Below the pieces are notes generated by a model. The model saw only the letters and a program-made list of their open reading frames with translations. It was not told the DNA's origin and searched no databases. Of a stretch of DNA of 48,609 bases, positions 15,619 to 22,795 are shown piece after piece (the first letter of the stretch is position 1; the number at the start of each line of letters is the position of its first letter). This DNA is from UKL13-2 sp040006575 (GTDB lineage: Bacteria; Pseudomonadota; Gammaproteobacteria; Burkholderiales; Usitatibacteraceae). Where the stretch lies: the NCBI GenBank assembly GCA_040006575.1, contig JBDTWS010000006.1:1-48609 (forward strand), written 5' to 3'. The translations under genes and the position numbers were made by a program.

Positions 15619-17037
15619 ATGTCCGAAAGCCTGGTTACCGTTTCCTATATCGCCGCCATCATGCTCTTCATCCTGAGCCTGGGCGGTCTCTCCAATCCCG
15701 CGACGTCACTGCGCGGCAACATGTACGGCATGATCGGCATGACCATCGCCGTGCTGGCCACCATCTTCGGGCCACGTGTGACGGCCGGCGGCATCGCCTG
15801 GATCATCGGCTCGCTGGTGGTCGGTGGCGGCATCGGCGTCTATCTCGCCCGCACGGTGCAGATGACACAGATGCCCGAGCTGGTTGCCTTCATGCACAGC
15901 ATGGTCGGCCTGGCTGCCTGCGTGGTCGGTTTCGCCAGCTATGTCGATCCGGGTTCAACGCTGTCGCTTACCGAGACCGAGAAGGCGATCCATCACATGG
16001 AAGTCTATGTCGGCATCTTCATCGGCGCCGTCACGCTGTCCGGTTCAGTAATCGCCTTCGGCAAACTGTCCGGCAAGATCGGCGGCAAGCCGTTGTTGCT
16101 GCCCGGCCGCCATTTCATGAACCTGGCGGGATTGATTGCCGTCATCTGGTTCGGCTACCAGTTCATGAATTCGCACACGGTGGATGAAGGCATGATGCCA
16201 CTCGTCATCATGACCGTCATCGCGCTGCTGTTCGGCGTTCACATGGTGATGGCCATCGGCGGTGCCGACATGCCGGTGGTGGTGTCGATGCTGAACAGCT
16301 ATTCCGGGTGGGCGGCTGCAGCCACCGGCTTCATGCTGTCCAACGATCTGCTGATCGTGACCGGTGCACTGGTGGGCTCGTCCGGCGCGATCCTTTCGTT
16401 CATCATGTGCCAGGCCATGAACCGCAATTTCATCAGCGTGATCGCGGGTGGATTCGGTGGCGGCGCACCGGCCAAGAAGGCCGACGGCGCAGCGGCCGCA
16501 CCGCAGGGTGAAGTCGTGCCAATCAGCGCGACTGAAACCGCCGAACTGCTGAAGGACGCCAAGAACGTGATCATCGTACCCGGCTACGGTATGGCGGTTG
16601 CCCAGGCGCAGCACACGGTGTACGAAATCACCAAGCTGCTTCGCGAAAAAGGTGTGAACGTGCGCTTCGGTATTCACCCCGTCGCGGGCCGCATGCCGGG
16701 CCACATGAACGTGCTGCTGGCCGAAGCGAGAGTGCCTTACGACATCGTGATGGAGATGGACGAGATCAACGAAGATTTCCCCAACACCGACGTGACGATG
16801 ATCATCGGCGCCAACGATATCGTCAACCCGAGCGCGCAGGACGATCCCACCAGCCCCATCGCCGGCATGCCGGTGCTGGAAGTTTGGAAAGCCAAGACAT
16901 CCATCGTCATGAAGCGTAGCATGGCCTCCGGCTACGCGGGCGTGGACAATCCGCTGTTCTACAAAGAGAACAATCGCATGTTGTTCGGCGATGCGAAGAA
17001 GATGCTGGAGGAAGTGTTGATGGCATTGAAGTCGTAA
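15619..17037 (+). CDS. pntB: NAD(P) transhydrogenase subunit beta
   Basis: The 472-residue PntB has about eight N-terminal membrane helices that carry the proton path. These contain PATSLRGNMYGMIGM, LVAFMHSMVGLAACVVG and SYSGWAAAATGFMLSNDLL. A linker with Ala/Lys-rich sequence (about 280-295) is followed by the NADP(H)-binding domain: VPGYGMAVAQAQH, VRFGIHPVAGRMPGHMNVLL, and the C-terminal VMKRSMASGYAGVDNPLF and MLFGDAKKML. All match E. coli PntB. GGGAGACGAC precedes the ATG. The gene is in one operon with pntA. Confidence 0.97.
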   Translation: MSESLVTVSYIAAIMLFILSLGGLSNPATSLRGNMYGMIGMTIAVLATIFGPRVTAGGIAWIIGSLVVGGGIGVYLARTVQMTQMPELVAFMHSMVGLAACVVGFASYVDPGSTLSLTETEKAIHHMEVYVGIFIGAVTLSGSVIAFGKLSGKIGGKPLLLPGRHFMNLAGLIAVIWFGYQFMNSHTVDEGMMPLVIMTVIALLFGVHMVMAIGGADMPVVVSMLNSYSGWAAAATGFMLSNDLLIVTGALVGSSGAILSFIMCQAMNRNFISVIAGGFGGGAPAKKADGAAAAPQGEVVPISATETAELLKDAKNVIIVPGYGMAVAQAQHTVYEITKLLREKGVNVRFGIHPVAGRMPGHMNVLLAEARVPYDIVMEMDEINEDFPNTDVTMIIGANDIVNPSAQDDPTSPIAGMPVLEVWKAKTSIVMKRSMASGYAGVDNPLFYKENNRMLFGDAKKMLEEVLMALKS

Positions 17038-17060
17038 TGCCCGCTTAAGCACACGCAACC

Positions 17061-17657
17061 ATGCGCACCGGTGTCATTGGGCTGCTGTTTGCCCTCCCGG
17101 TTTTGTATGGCGGTTGTGAATGGTGGTCGGGACGCCCGGTGACGCAATCACCGGGCGTTCTCGTTTCTGCGGAGCCGCTGCAGGCTGAGGTGAGCACGGT
17201 CCCGCCATTGCAGAAATCCGGCTACCAGATCCGGCCTCTGGCGCGCTACGAAATCGCCGCGCGCGTGCTGTCAACGGAAAGTTATCGCTGGGATGCGGGC
17301 GCCGACCTGGTGCCGGTGGATGTGGCCGTGGGCTGGGGGCGCATGTCGGACACGGCGGTGCTCAAGGAGATCGAAATCTGGCAGAGCGGGCGCTGGTACC
17401 AATGGCGTACGAAAAACATGCCGATCCCGCACGAGGAAGTGACGAATCACAGCGCCAATATGCATTTGATTGCGGCGGACAAATATGTCGCGAAAAAAAT
17501 TTCAGCGCTGCGCGATGGGCAGGTGGTGAAGATGCGCGGCTACCTGGTTGAGGCGAAACGCAGTGATGGATTTACGTGGACCAGTTCACTGAGCAGGACG
17601 GATAGCGGGAATGGGGCATGTGAGTTGATGTGGGTGGAGGATATTGGGGTGGAGTGA
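17061..17657 (+). CDS. Conserved-looking exported protein of unknown function
   Basis: The 198-residue product starts with a hydrophobic segment (about 4-18) ending in LYGGC, so it may be membrane-anchored or a lipoprotein. The rest is soluble, with RPVTQSPGVLVSAEPLQ, GWGRMSD, WYQWRTKNMPIPHEEVTNHSANMHLI and VVKMRGYLVEAKRSDGF. The pattern suggests a small beta-rich domain. I believe similar proteins occur in other betaproteobacteria, but I do not know a function. It lies 23 bases after pntB on the same strand. A perfect 11-bp terminator-like hairpin (17132-17158) sits inside its first codons, so read-through from pntAB may be limited. Confidence 0.65.
   Translation: MRTGVIGLLFALPVLYGGCEWWSGRPVTQSPGVLVSAEPLQAEVSTVPPLQKSGYQIRPLARYEIAARVLSTESYRWDAGADLVPVDVAVGWGRMSDTAVLKEIEIWQSGRWYQWRTKNMPIPHEEVTNHSANMHLIAADKYVAKKISALRDGQVVKMRGYLVEAKRSDGFTWTSSLSRTDSGNGACELMWVEDIGVE
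17132..17164 (+). terminator. Terminator-like hairpin inside the 5' end of the gene after pntB
   Basis: ACGCCCGGTGA, a CGCAA loop and the exact complement TCACCGGGCGT form a perfect 11-bp stem, followed by TCTCGTTTCT. It lies about 95 bases after the pntB stop, within codons for RPVTQSPGV of the next gene. It could be an attenuator or a late pntAB terminator. The T-run is interrupted, so this is uncertain. Confidence 0.4.
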
Positions 17658-17743
17658 GGAATACTCCGCACGCGCCTCGTGTTTTTTTGTGCGTCAAAAG
17701 AGATTTTCCACTTGCGTCTTGTAATGCTGATCGCCCAATCACG

Positions 17744-17821
17744 CCGTCGTCCTCGCGCAGGCGGGGACCCAGCGGCGTTCGACGCAAAGTCACTGGGTCC
17801 CCGCCTGCGCGGGGACGACGG
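17744..17821. repeat. Long REP-like palindrome
   Basis: Two 29-base arms (17744-17772 and 17793-17821) are inverted copies with a single mismatch, separated by a 20-base loop. The arm contains GCAGGCGGGGACCCAG, a sequence type that is widespread as an extragenic palindrome in proteobacteria. It lies between the convergent unknown gene and GST gene, where it may end transcription in both directions. Confidence 0.85.
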
Positions 17822-17876
17822 TTAATAATTTGATGCCTACCCACTCTTCAAGAGGCAAGATCGCCATCCGGCGCGC

Positions 17877-17922
17877 CTCACCAGCTAGAAATGGCCTGCA
17901 AGCCGCACCAGTGCTTGAGTTC
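17877..17922. repeat. Dispersed palindromic repeat, copy B (partial)
   Basis: CTGCAAGCCGCACCAGTGCTTGAGTT matches the conserved right half of copies C and D; the left arm is degenerate. The copy ends at the stop codon of the GST gene, so part of it may have fixed that gene's 3' end. Confidence 0.5.
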
Positions 17923-18553
17923 ACGTCTTTGTAGCGCCACTTTCCGGCCACGGATTCTTCCATGCCGGAATCTCGTTCAGCCCATCCAGCCAGCGCACCA
18001 CATTCGGAAACTCCGCCATCGGCATTTCCGATTCCTGCCAGTACGTCGCCATCGACGCCAGCTGGAAATCGGCGATCGTGAGCCGGTCGCACGCGATGTA
18101 TTTGCGGTCCGCGAGATGCGCATCCAGCACCGTCGCGAATTTCTTGAAATTGGGTATTTCATCCTTGAGCGCTTCGCGATCCGGGATGCCGAGGCCGAAC
18201 GTGCCCTTGACCACATGCTCAAAATAAAACGTCCCCACCGCACCCAGCCAGTGGCAATCGTTCCATGACAGCCACTTCAGTACGTCCACCTGCTCGGCGG
18301 GATTGTGCGCGGGCCACAGGTCAGAGCCGGCCTTGATGCAGAGGTAGGCCATGATCGCGGATGCTTCCCACAGCACCACATCGCCATCGACCAGTACCGG
18401 TGCTTTCCGGTTCGGATTCAGCGCCAGGTATTCGGGCGACTTCATGCCGCCGTCGAGCTTCAGCGCGTCAATATATTCAGCCTGTACGCCCAGGTGTTTG
18501 GCCAGCGCCAGCACGCGCCGTGGTGCCTGTGCCTTGATCCAGTAGATCTTCAT
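17921..18553 (-). CDS. Glutathione S-transferase family protein
   Basis: The 210-residue product has a thioredoxin-fold N-terminal domain (about 1-78). NPNRKAPVLVDGDVVLWEASAIMAYL contains the conserved cis-Pro and the glutathione-binding Glu-Ser/Ala pair. A helical C-terminal domain follows, with the N-capping LTIADFQLASMATY motif near 155-170. The likely role is glutathione-dependent detoxification or reduction; the substrate is unknown. It stands alone, convergent with the gene after pntB. Confidence 0.9.
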   Translation of the reverse strand: MKIYWIKAQAPRRVLALAKHLGVQAEYIDALKLDGGMKSPEYLALNPNRKAPVLVDGDVVLWEASAIMAYLCIKAGSDLWPAHNPAEQVDVLKWLSWNDCHWLGAVGTFYFEHVVKGTFGLGIPDREALKDEIPNFKKFATVLDAHLADRKYIACDRLTIADFQLASMATYWQESEMPMAEFPNVVRWLDGLNEIPAWKNPWPESGATKT

Positions 18554-18658
18554 TCGCAGCCTCCGTTGTTTGGATGACGTTACATGTGATCGACGAACGG
18601 CGGGGTGGATTTTCGACAGCGGCGGAAATTATTTCGTGGCAAACATCGGTTACCAACA

Positions 18659-19130
18659 TCAATGGCCGAATTCAATGGCCGCTGCGGGAATGGGCGTGTT
18701 GATGATGGGTTTGTAGCGCGTTGTCGTCTTGCTGGAGAACGAGCCGCCGTCCATCTCGGAGTCAACCAGCAGCAGCAGATGACTGTCCCTTGCAATCCAG
18801 TACGTCATCTTTCTTTTGAACGCCGGTATGTCCACGTCGCCCCGCTTTTGTCCAGCGGTGGACGTTACCTCCTGTACTCGAAAACAGGCGAGCCCTGATT
18901 CCGTGCCGGATGAGATATTCCCACACCGAGTCACGCGCTTTTTCCACCACACCCACATCGCGGTAAGTGTTGAGTTCACGATACACCTGCTCCGATTTTG
19001 CCAATATTGCAGCGGCATCGGGCGCGCTGTCGATGCGTGTGTCGGCCGTGATTTCGGCTGCGGAAGCAAGCGAGAAGAACAACGATAAAGACAGCGATAA
19101 AGACGGTGACAGCGCGGCCAGCCTTTTCAT
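18659..19130 (-). pseudogene. Decayed exported protein gene (DUF2092-like), frameshifted and shortened
   Basis: The N-terminal part reads as a signal peptide with SLSLSLSLFFSLASAAEI, then AAAILAKSEQVYRELNTYRDVGVVE, typical of the start of DUF2092-like exported proteins. The matching C-terminal part is in another frame: KRKMTYWIARDSHLLLLV, then TTTRYKPIINTPIPAAAIEF before the stop. The frame change lies somewhere around 18850-18950. The whole stretch covers only about 157 codons where I would expect roughly 250, so an internal segment is also missing. It therefore looks inactivated. The Ser-Leu run comes from a short tandem repeat. Confidence 0.65.
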
Positions 19131-19190
19131 TTTCCTATCCTTCGCGAGAGCGGGAAAAATTGCGGTGCGTGACTTGCGCACTGGGCTGAT

Positions 19191-19769
19191 TTATTTTGGC
19201 GCTATTGCCCCCTCCGCCGGCCATTTTGTATCCCCGATTCGCTTCAACACCATCTCGAAAAATCGCACCGGCTCCTTGCCGGTTTCAATATAGTCGCCCA
19301 CTTCCTTCAACGTATCAGCTTTGATGGTCGCGGTGTAGCGAATGGTCCGCGGCCCTGCCGGCACTTCCCAGGTGTAACCGTCAGTGGTGGGCGAGATCGC
19401 GAAATCGCCGACATTCCCCATGGCGTGCGCGTGGATCGTATAAGCGCGCGTGCCCACGTTGTACGAAATCGTCCCGAACGCATTGAAGGACACTTTCCCA
19501 TCCGGCTCGTAGCCGCGGCCTTCGATGACTTTCACCGAGCCATCAAGGAACGGACCGATGCGTTCGGTCTGCGTGATGTTGTGTTTCTCGCCGCTGGGAA
19601 GGATGGTCCATGCGGGCCCACGCCAAACGCCATCCATGCTTGCGAATGCGGCCATAGCTTCGCGTTGGGCGGCGATGAGGGCGGCAGGGTTGGGGCGTCC
19701 CTGGGAAAACGCGGCATGTGAAAACGCAAGGGAAAAAAGCGACAGCGACAGCAGGAATATTTTTTTCAT
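19191..19769 (-). CDS. Exported protein of unknown function, lipocalin/DUF1579-like
   Basis: The 192-residue product has a clear signal peptide (MKKIFLLSLSLFSLAFSHAAFSQG). The mature part has MDGVWRGPAWTILPSG, TERIGPFLDGSVKVIEGRGY, FNAFGTISYNV and GYTWEVPAGPRTIRYTATI. This is the alternating pattern of a small beta-barrel like those of DUF1579 or lipocalin-type proteins. The GPFLDG...EGRGY part is also typical of those families. Function is unknown. It lies between the decayed gene and the ApbE cluster on the same strand, but 183 bases separate it from apbE. Confidence 0.7.
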   Translation of the reverse strand: MKKIFLLSLSLFSLAFSHAAFSQGRPNPAALIAAQREAMAAFASMDGVWRGPAWTILPSGEKHNITQTERIGPFLDGSVKVIEGRGYEPDGKVSFNAFGTISYNVGTRAYTIHAHAMGNVGDFAISPTTDGYTWEVPAGPRTIRYTATIKADTLKEVGDYIETGKEPVRFFEMVLKRIGDTKWPAEGAIAPK

Positions 19770-19952
19770 TTTTCTCTCACACGGTCAATTGGACAGTTCA
19801 GATGATACCGGTCTTGCGCGCGTGGATGTCGGGCGAAGCGCCTGATGTGTATCCGGTAAATCTTCATCTCCGTAGTGCCAGCTGCCAGGGAAAGCGACGA
19901 GATACGTTGAATGACAGGCGGGAAATTCGACACCGCGAAAAACATTTCAGCG

Positions 19953-20885
19953 CTACGTGATTGAATCGAATTTGCGACTGCAGAAAATCTTTCCCGCCGC
20001 ATCCACCGCCAGGTAATCGCAACCGCTCTGGTCCAGCCAGGCTTGCGCGTCGTTACCCTTCAGCATGGCGATCGTGCTGATACTGCCGGCAACCAGGCAG
20101 GTCGATGCCAGCACAGAGACGCTTCGCGGCCCGGCCACGGATTCGCCCGTGCGCGGGTCAAGGATGTGCGAATGGCGCCGGCCCTCGTGTTCCAGGAATC
20201 GTTCGTAGTCGCCGCTGGTGGCAATGGCACCCGAGGCGATTGGGAGACTGGCGATGATTGCCTGCGGCTCGCGCGGATGGCAGATGCCGAGTTGCCACGA
20301 CTCGCCATTGGCCTGGGGGCCGGTGACGACGACATCGCCGCCCAGATTGACGAACGCGTGATGCAAGCCATGCGACAACAATACCGCCGCTGCCCGGTCA
20401 GCCGCATACTCCTTGCCGAAGCCGCCGAAATCCAGCTCCATTCCCGCCAGCGGCAGGCTCACCTGGGACGGCGTGCGCAGCACGCGCCGCCAGCCTATCA
20501 AGGGCAATAAAGGCGCGATTTCTTCATGGGAAGGCGGTCGCGCGGCTTTGAAATTCCACGCGCGCCGCAAAATGCCCGAGGTGATGTCGAACAAGCCGCC
20601 GCTCTGCTGGAAACCCGCGTCGGCAAACGCAAGCAAGTGCGACGTTTCTTCATCGATATCTACAGGTGCCCGTCCGGCGGCGCGATTGATCCTCGAGACC
20701 ACACTGTCTTGCAGATAACGCGAATACTTGGCCTCAATACGCTTGACTTCCTGCACCGCCGCACGGGCTGCCTCATCGGCCAGCGTCACGCTATCCGCAA
20801 ATAGCTCAAGCACGTTGTCGCACGCCATCGCGCGAAATTCGACCCGGGTTTTTTGCAAGTGATGCGATGGTGGCGTGAACTTCAT
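19953..20885 (-). CDS. apbE: FAD:protein FMN transferase (ApbE family)
   Basis: ApbE enzymes attach FMN, taken from FAD, to a Thr/Ser of periplasmic or membrane redox proteins. The family marks are EFRAMAC at the start, GGLFDITSG, ELDFGGFGKEYAADRA, AFVNLGGDVVV, GAIATSGDYERF and HSHILDPRTG with the metal-binding Asp. The ATG at 20885 gives MKFTPPSHH; a GTG at 20924 would add 13 residues. There is no obvious lipoprotein signal. It follows the DUF3570 gene in what looks like one operon with DUF4266. No recognisable flavinylated target protein is encoded in the window, so its substrate is elsewhere or unrecognised. Confidence 0.9.
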   Translation of the reverse strand: MKFTPPSHHLQKTRVEFRAMACDNVLELFADSVTLADEAARAAVQEVKRIEAKYSRYLQDSVVSRINRAAGRAPVDIDEETSHLLAFADAGFQQSGGLFDITSGILRRAWNFKAARPPSHEEIAPLLPLIGWRRVLRTPSQVSLPLAGMELDFGGFGKEYAADRAAAVLLSHGLHHAFVNLGGDVVVTGPQANGESWQLGICHPREPQAIIASLPIASGAIATSGDYERFLEHEGRRHSHILDPRTGESVAGPRSVSVLASTCLVAGSISTIAMLKGNDAQAWLDQSGCDYLAVDAAGKIFCSRKFDSIT

Positions 20886-20966
20886 CGTGCCGGTGTTTTC
20901 AATGCAGGAGTGGACTGATTCCACATCCTAACCGCGAAGCGCATCGTTTGCGTGACGAGACAGCGG

Positions 20967-22190
20967 CTAGAAGCGGTAGATCACACCCACATTAACCAGC
21001 ACCGCCTGCAGCGGTTGAAACGTCGCCGTACCACCGCCCAGTTTCCAATTGCCCTGCTGGCGATAGAGCGAAATCCCCGCGTCAATCGACATGGCATCGG
21101 TCAGCTGCATGATGGCTTTCAGCGATGGCTCGAATGCGCCGAATCCGGCAATCCGCTGGTCGCTGGACGTATATTGCGGGGCGGGCAAGGAGGTGATTTC
21201 CGCCCGGTAAAAATCAGCCTGGCGCTGGCTGTAATAGCGCAGCCCGCCTTCAATCTTCCACGTCTCGTTCACGGTCTGCAGCCAGCTCGCGAACAGTGTG
21301 TGCGAGCGAATCCCCCAATCGTCGGTAAAGTAACGATACTCCGCCGTGACGACGGCCTGCTGCGCCGCCAGCGCGCGCTTGTAGCGCGTCAGCCAGGCCC
21401 ATTGCGGTCGCGCCGAGGGACGTGTGTCAACGAAGAGATTGAGCGATTGCCCGCCGGCCGCATTGGTGATGATCGATTGCGTCAGGCGATAGGGATCGTT
21501 GTAATAACCCGACCCCATCGTGCGCGTGATGTTGCTCTGGACCAGCGAATAGCGATCAAGGATTTGGGTGAGGCCAAGCAGGTATTCATGCGTATCGCGG
21601 CGGGCATCGAGTGAAGGTACTAGCGTCGATCCCACCCGGTCGTTGCTTTTGCCATAGCCAACCGCCAGGGTGGTATTGCGCTCGTTGAAATCGAAGGTGG
21701 CATTGGCGCCCCATGCGTGGGACGTGTAGTCATCCTCGGTCGACATCGAACGTGAAAGACTGATCGTGTTGTCGCCGATTTTTCGTTTCAACGACACATC
21801 GCCGGCCTTGCGGCGATCGGTGATCGGGCCCGACGCGCCGCTCAATATCTGGACTGGTTTGCCGCTGCGGTTGGACACGATTTCCGGCGATGCACCGCTG
21901 ACGATGTCGATCGTGCCGCTGGCAGCCACCTCCCAGTTGTCGAACACAGGTGTCTTCAGCCACAGCACCGGTTCGGTGACTTTCATGCGATCTCCGCTCT
22001 CGCGATAGGAGAGCACACGCAGCCCCATGGTTGCGCCGACCGGTATGAAGGAGCTGCCGATGTCCGCCGCGGCCACCGGCTCCTGCGCAGACGTTTCAGC
22101 GTGCGACAAAATGGGTAGCGTGACGATGGGCAGCAGTGCCGCCGCCGACATCAGCGCGGCCAGTGTGGAATCATTTTTCTTCATGGACAA
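20967..22190 (-). CDS. DUF3570 family protein, probable outer-membrane barrel
   Basis: The 407-residue product has a signal peptide (about 1-31, ILSHAETSA). A beta-strand-rich body follows, with repeated amphipathic strands such as YRESGDRMKVTEPVLWLKTP, TSHAWGANATFDFNERNT and TAEYRYFTDDWGIRSHTL, ending VNVGVIYRF. A terminal Phe and alternating aromatic strands point to an outer-membrane barrel. The family (DUF3570) is of unknown function and regularly accompanies DUF4266 and ApbE genes. It sits between these two here, 23 bases after the DUF4266 stop codon. Confidence 0.88.
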   Translation of the reverse strand: MSMKKNDSTLAALMSAAALLPIVTLPILSHAETSAQEPVAAADIGSSFIPVGATMGLRVLSYRESGDRMKVTEPVLWLKTPVFDNWEVAASGTIDIVSGASPEIVSNRSGKPVQILSGASGPITDRRKAGDVSLKRKIGDNTISLSRSMSTEDDYTSHAWGANATFDFNERNTTLAVGYGKSNDRVGSTLVPSLDARRDTHEYLLGLTQILDRYSLVQSNITRTMGSGYYNDPYRLTQSIITNAAGGQSLNLFVDTRPSARPQWAWLTRYKRALAAQQAVVTAEYRYFTDDWGIRSHTLFASWLQTVNETWKIEGGLRYYSQRQADFYRAEITSLPAPQYTSSDQRIAGFGAFEPSLKAIMQLTDAMSIDAGISLYRQQGNWKLGGGTATFQPLQAVLVNVGVIYRF

Positions 22191-22213
22191 ATACCGGTGT
22201 CGTTAAATGACGA

Positions 22214-22456
22214 CTAGGTACAACCGCAGCCGCCACCGCCGGTGACGCGCCCGCCCGATGCGGCTTCCTTGCTGGCATAGGTTTGTTCGCCAATGCGTGC
22301 GCTGGCGGGATCAAAATCGAATTGCATTTCGGGCCGTGCCAGTGTGCCGCGTTGCGCGGGTGAGACCTGGGCGCAACCGCACACGGTGACCACAGAGAGT
22401 GTGCACACGACGAGAAGGCCTTTTTGAATTCCTGCGGTACCAAAGAAGTGGCGCAA
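22214..22456 (-). CDS. DUF4266 family small lipoprotein-like protein
   Basis: The 80-residue protein has a hydrophobic N-terminal segment ending in VCGC, a possible lipobox. QRGTLARPEMQFDFDP and the Cys/Gly-rich tail GGRVTGGGGCGC follow; both are typical of DUF4266. A TTG start at 22456 is proposed because GGGAGGAAC lies 6-7 bases upstream and it places the hydrophobic segment at the N-terminus; longer frames have no ribosome binding site. It is the first gene of the DUF4266 / DUF3570 / ApbE unit. The Cys-rich tail might bind metal or be modified; function is unknown. Confidence 0.85.
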   Translation of the reverse strand: MRHFFGTAGIQKGLLVVCTLSVVTVCGCAQVSPAQRGTLARPEMQFDFDPASARIGEQTYASKEAASGGRVTGGGGCGCT

Positions 22457-22795
22457 AAAAGTTCCTCCCGGTTGAATCCAACTTGCTGTCTCGAGTGTAG
22501 AACACCTTGGGCGGCGTTCTAATGCGATTAAAAATACCAAATGTTCATACCGCGAAATTCAACAGCCCATGACTTAAGTTTTCGAAAAATTGTCCTATTG
22601 CTCACGCGCAGGCATAAACTATGGCGGCAAAATGCCGTGCCGGTTTGCGACATTGATCGAAGAGATCGATGTGATGGGTCAGGGGTTTGCCCTGGCGGAT
22701 GAAAGACATTTGAATAGCCCAGCGGCCGTTGCCATTTTGAAGCCTGTTTTCATCGCGGGCCGCCACGAAGTATGTGTGCTTTGAGAGGAGTCATC
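22457..22795. other. Divergent intergenic region between the DUF4266 and surface-protein genes
   Basis: This interval is non-coding and contains an AT-rich centre. It should hold the promoters of both divergent units. A small perfect hairpin, CGGCA-AAA-TGCCG, lies at 22625-22637. Confidence 0.5.
22590..22618 (+). promoter_or_regulatory. Candidate sigma-70 promoter of the surface-protein gene
   Basis: TTGTCC (22590-22595) and CATAAA (22613-22618) are spaced by 17 bases, in the AT-richest part of the gap. Each matches four of six consensus bases, so this is only a candidate. Confidence 0.25.

Noticed and set aside
14301..15620. A 439-codon open frame on the - strand
   Set aside because: It is antisense to pntA and has His/Arg/Asp-rich shadow composition.
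19920..19955. A stretch resembling 17492-17520 of the gene after pntB
   Set aside because: The likeness covers only about 26 bases with several mismatches and no further matching sequence, so chance is likely.
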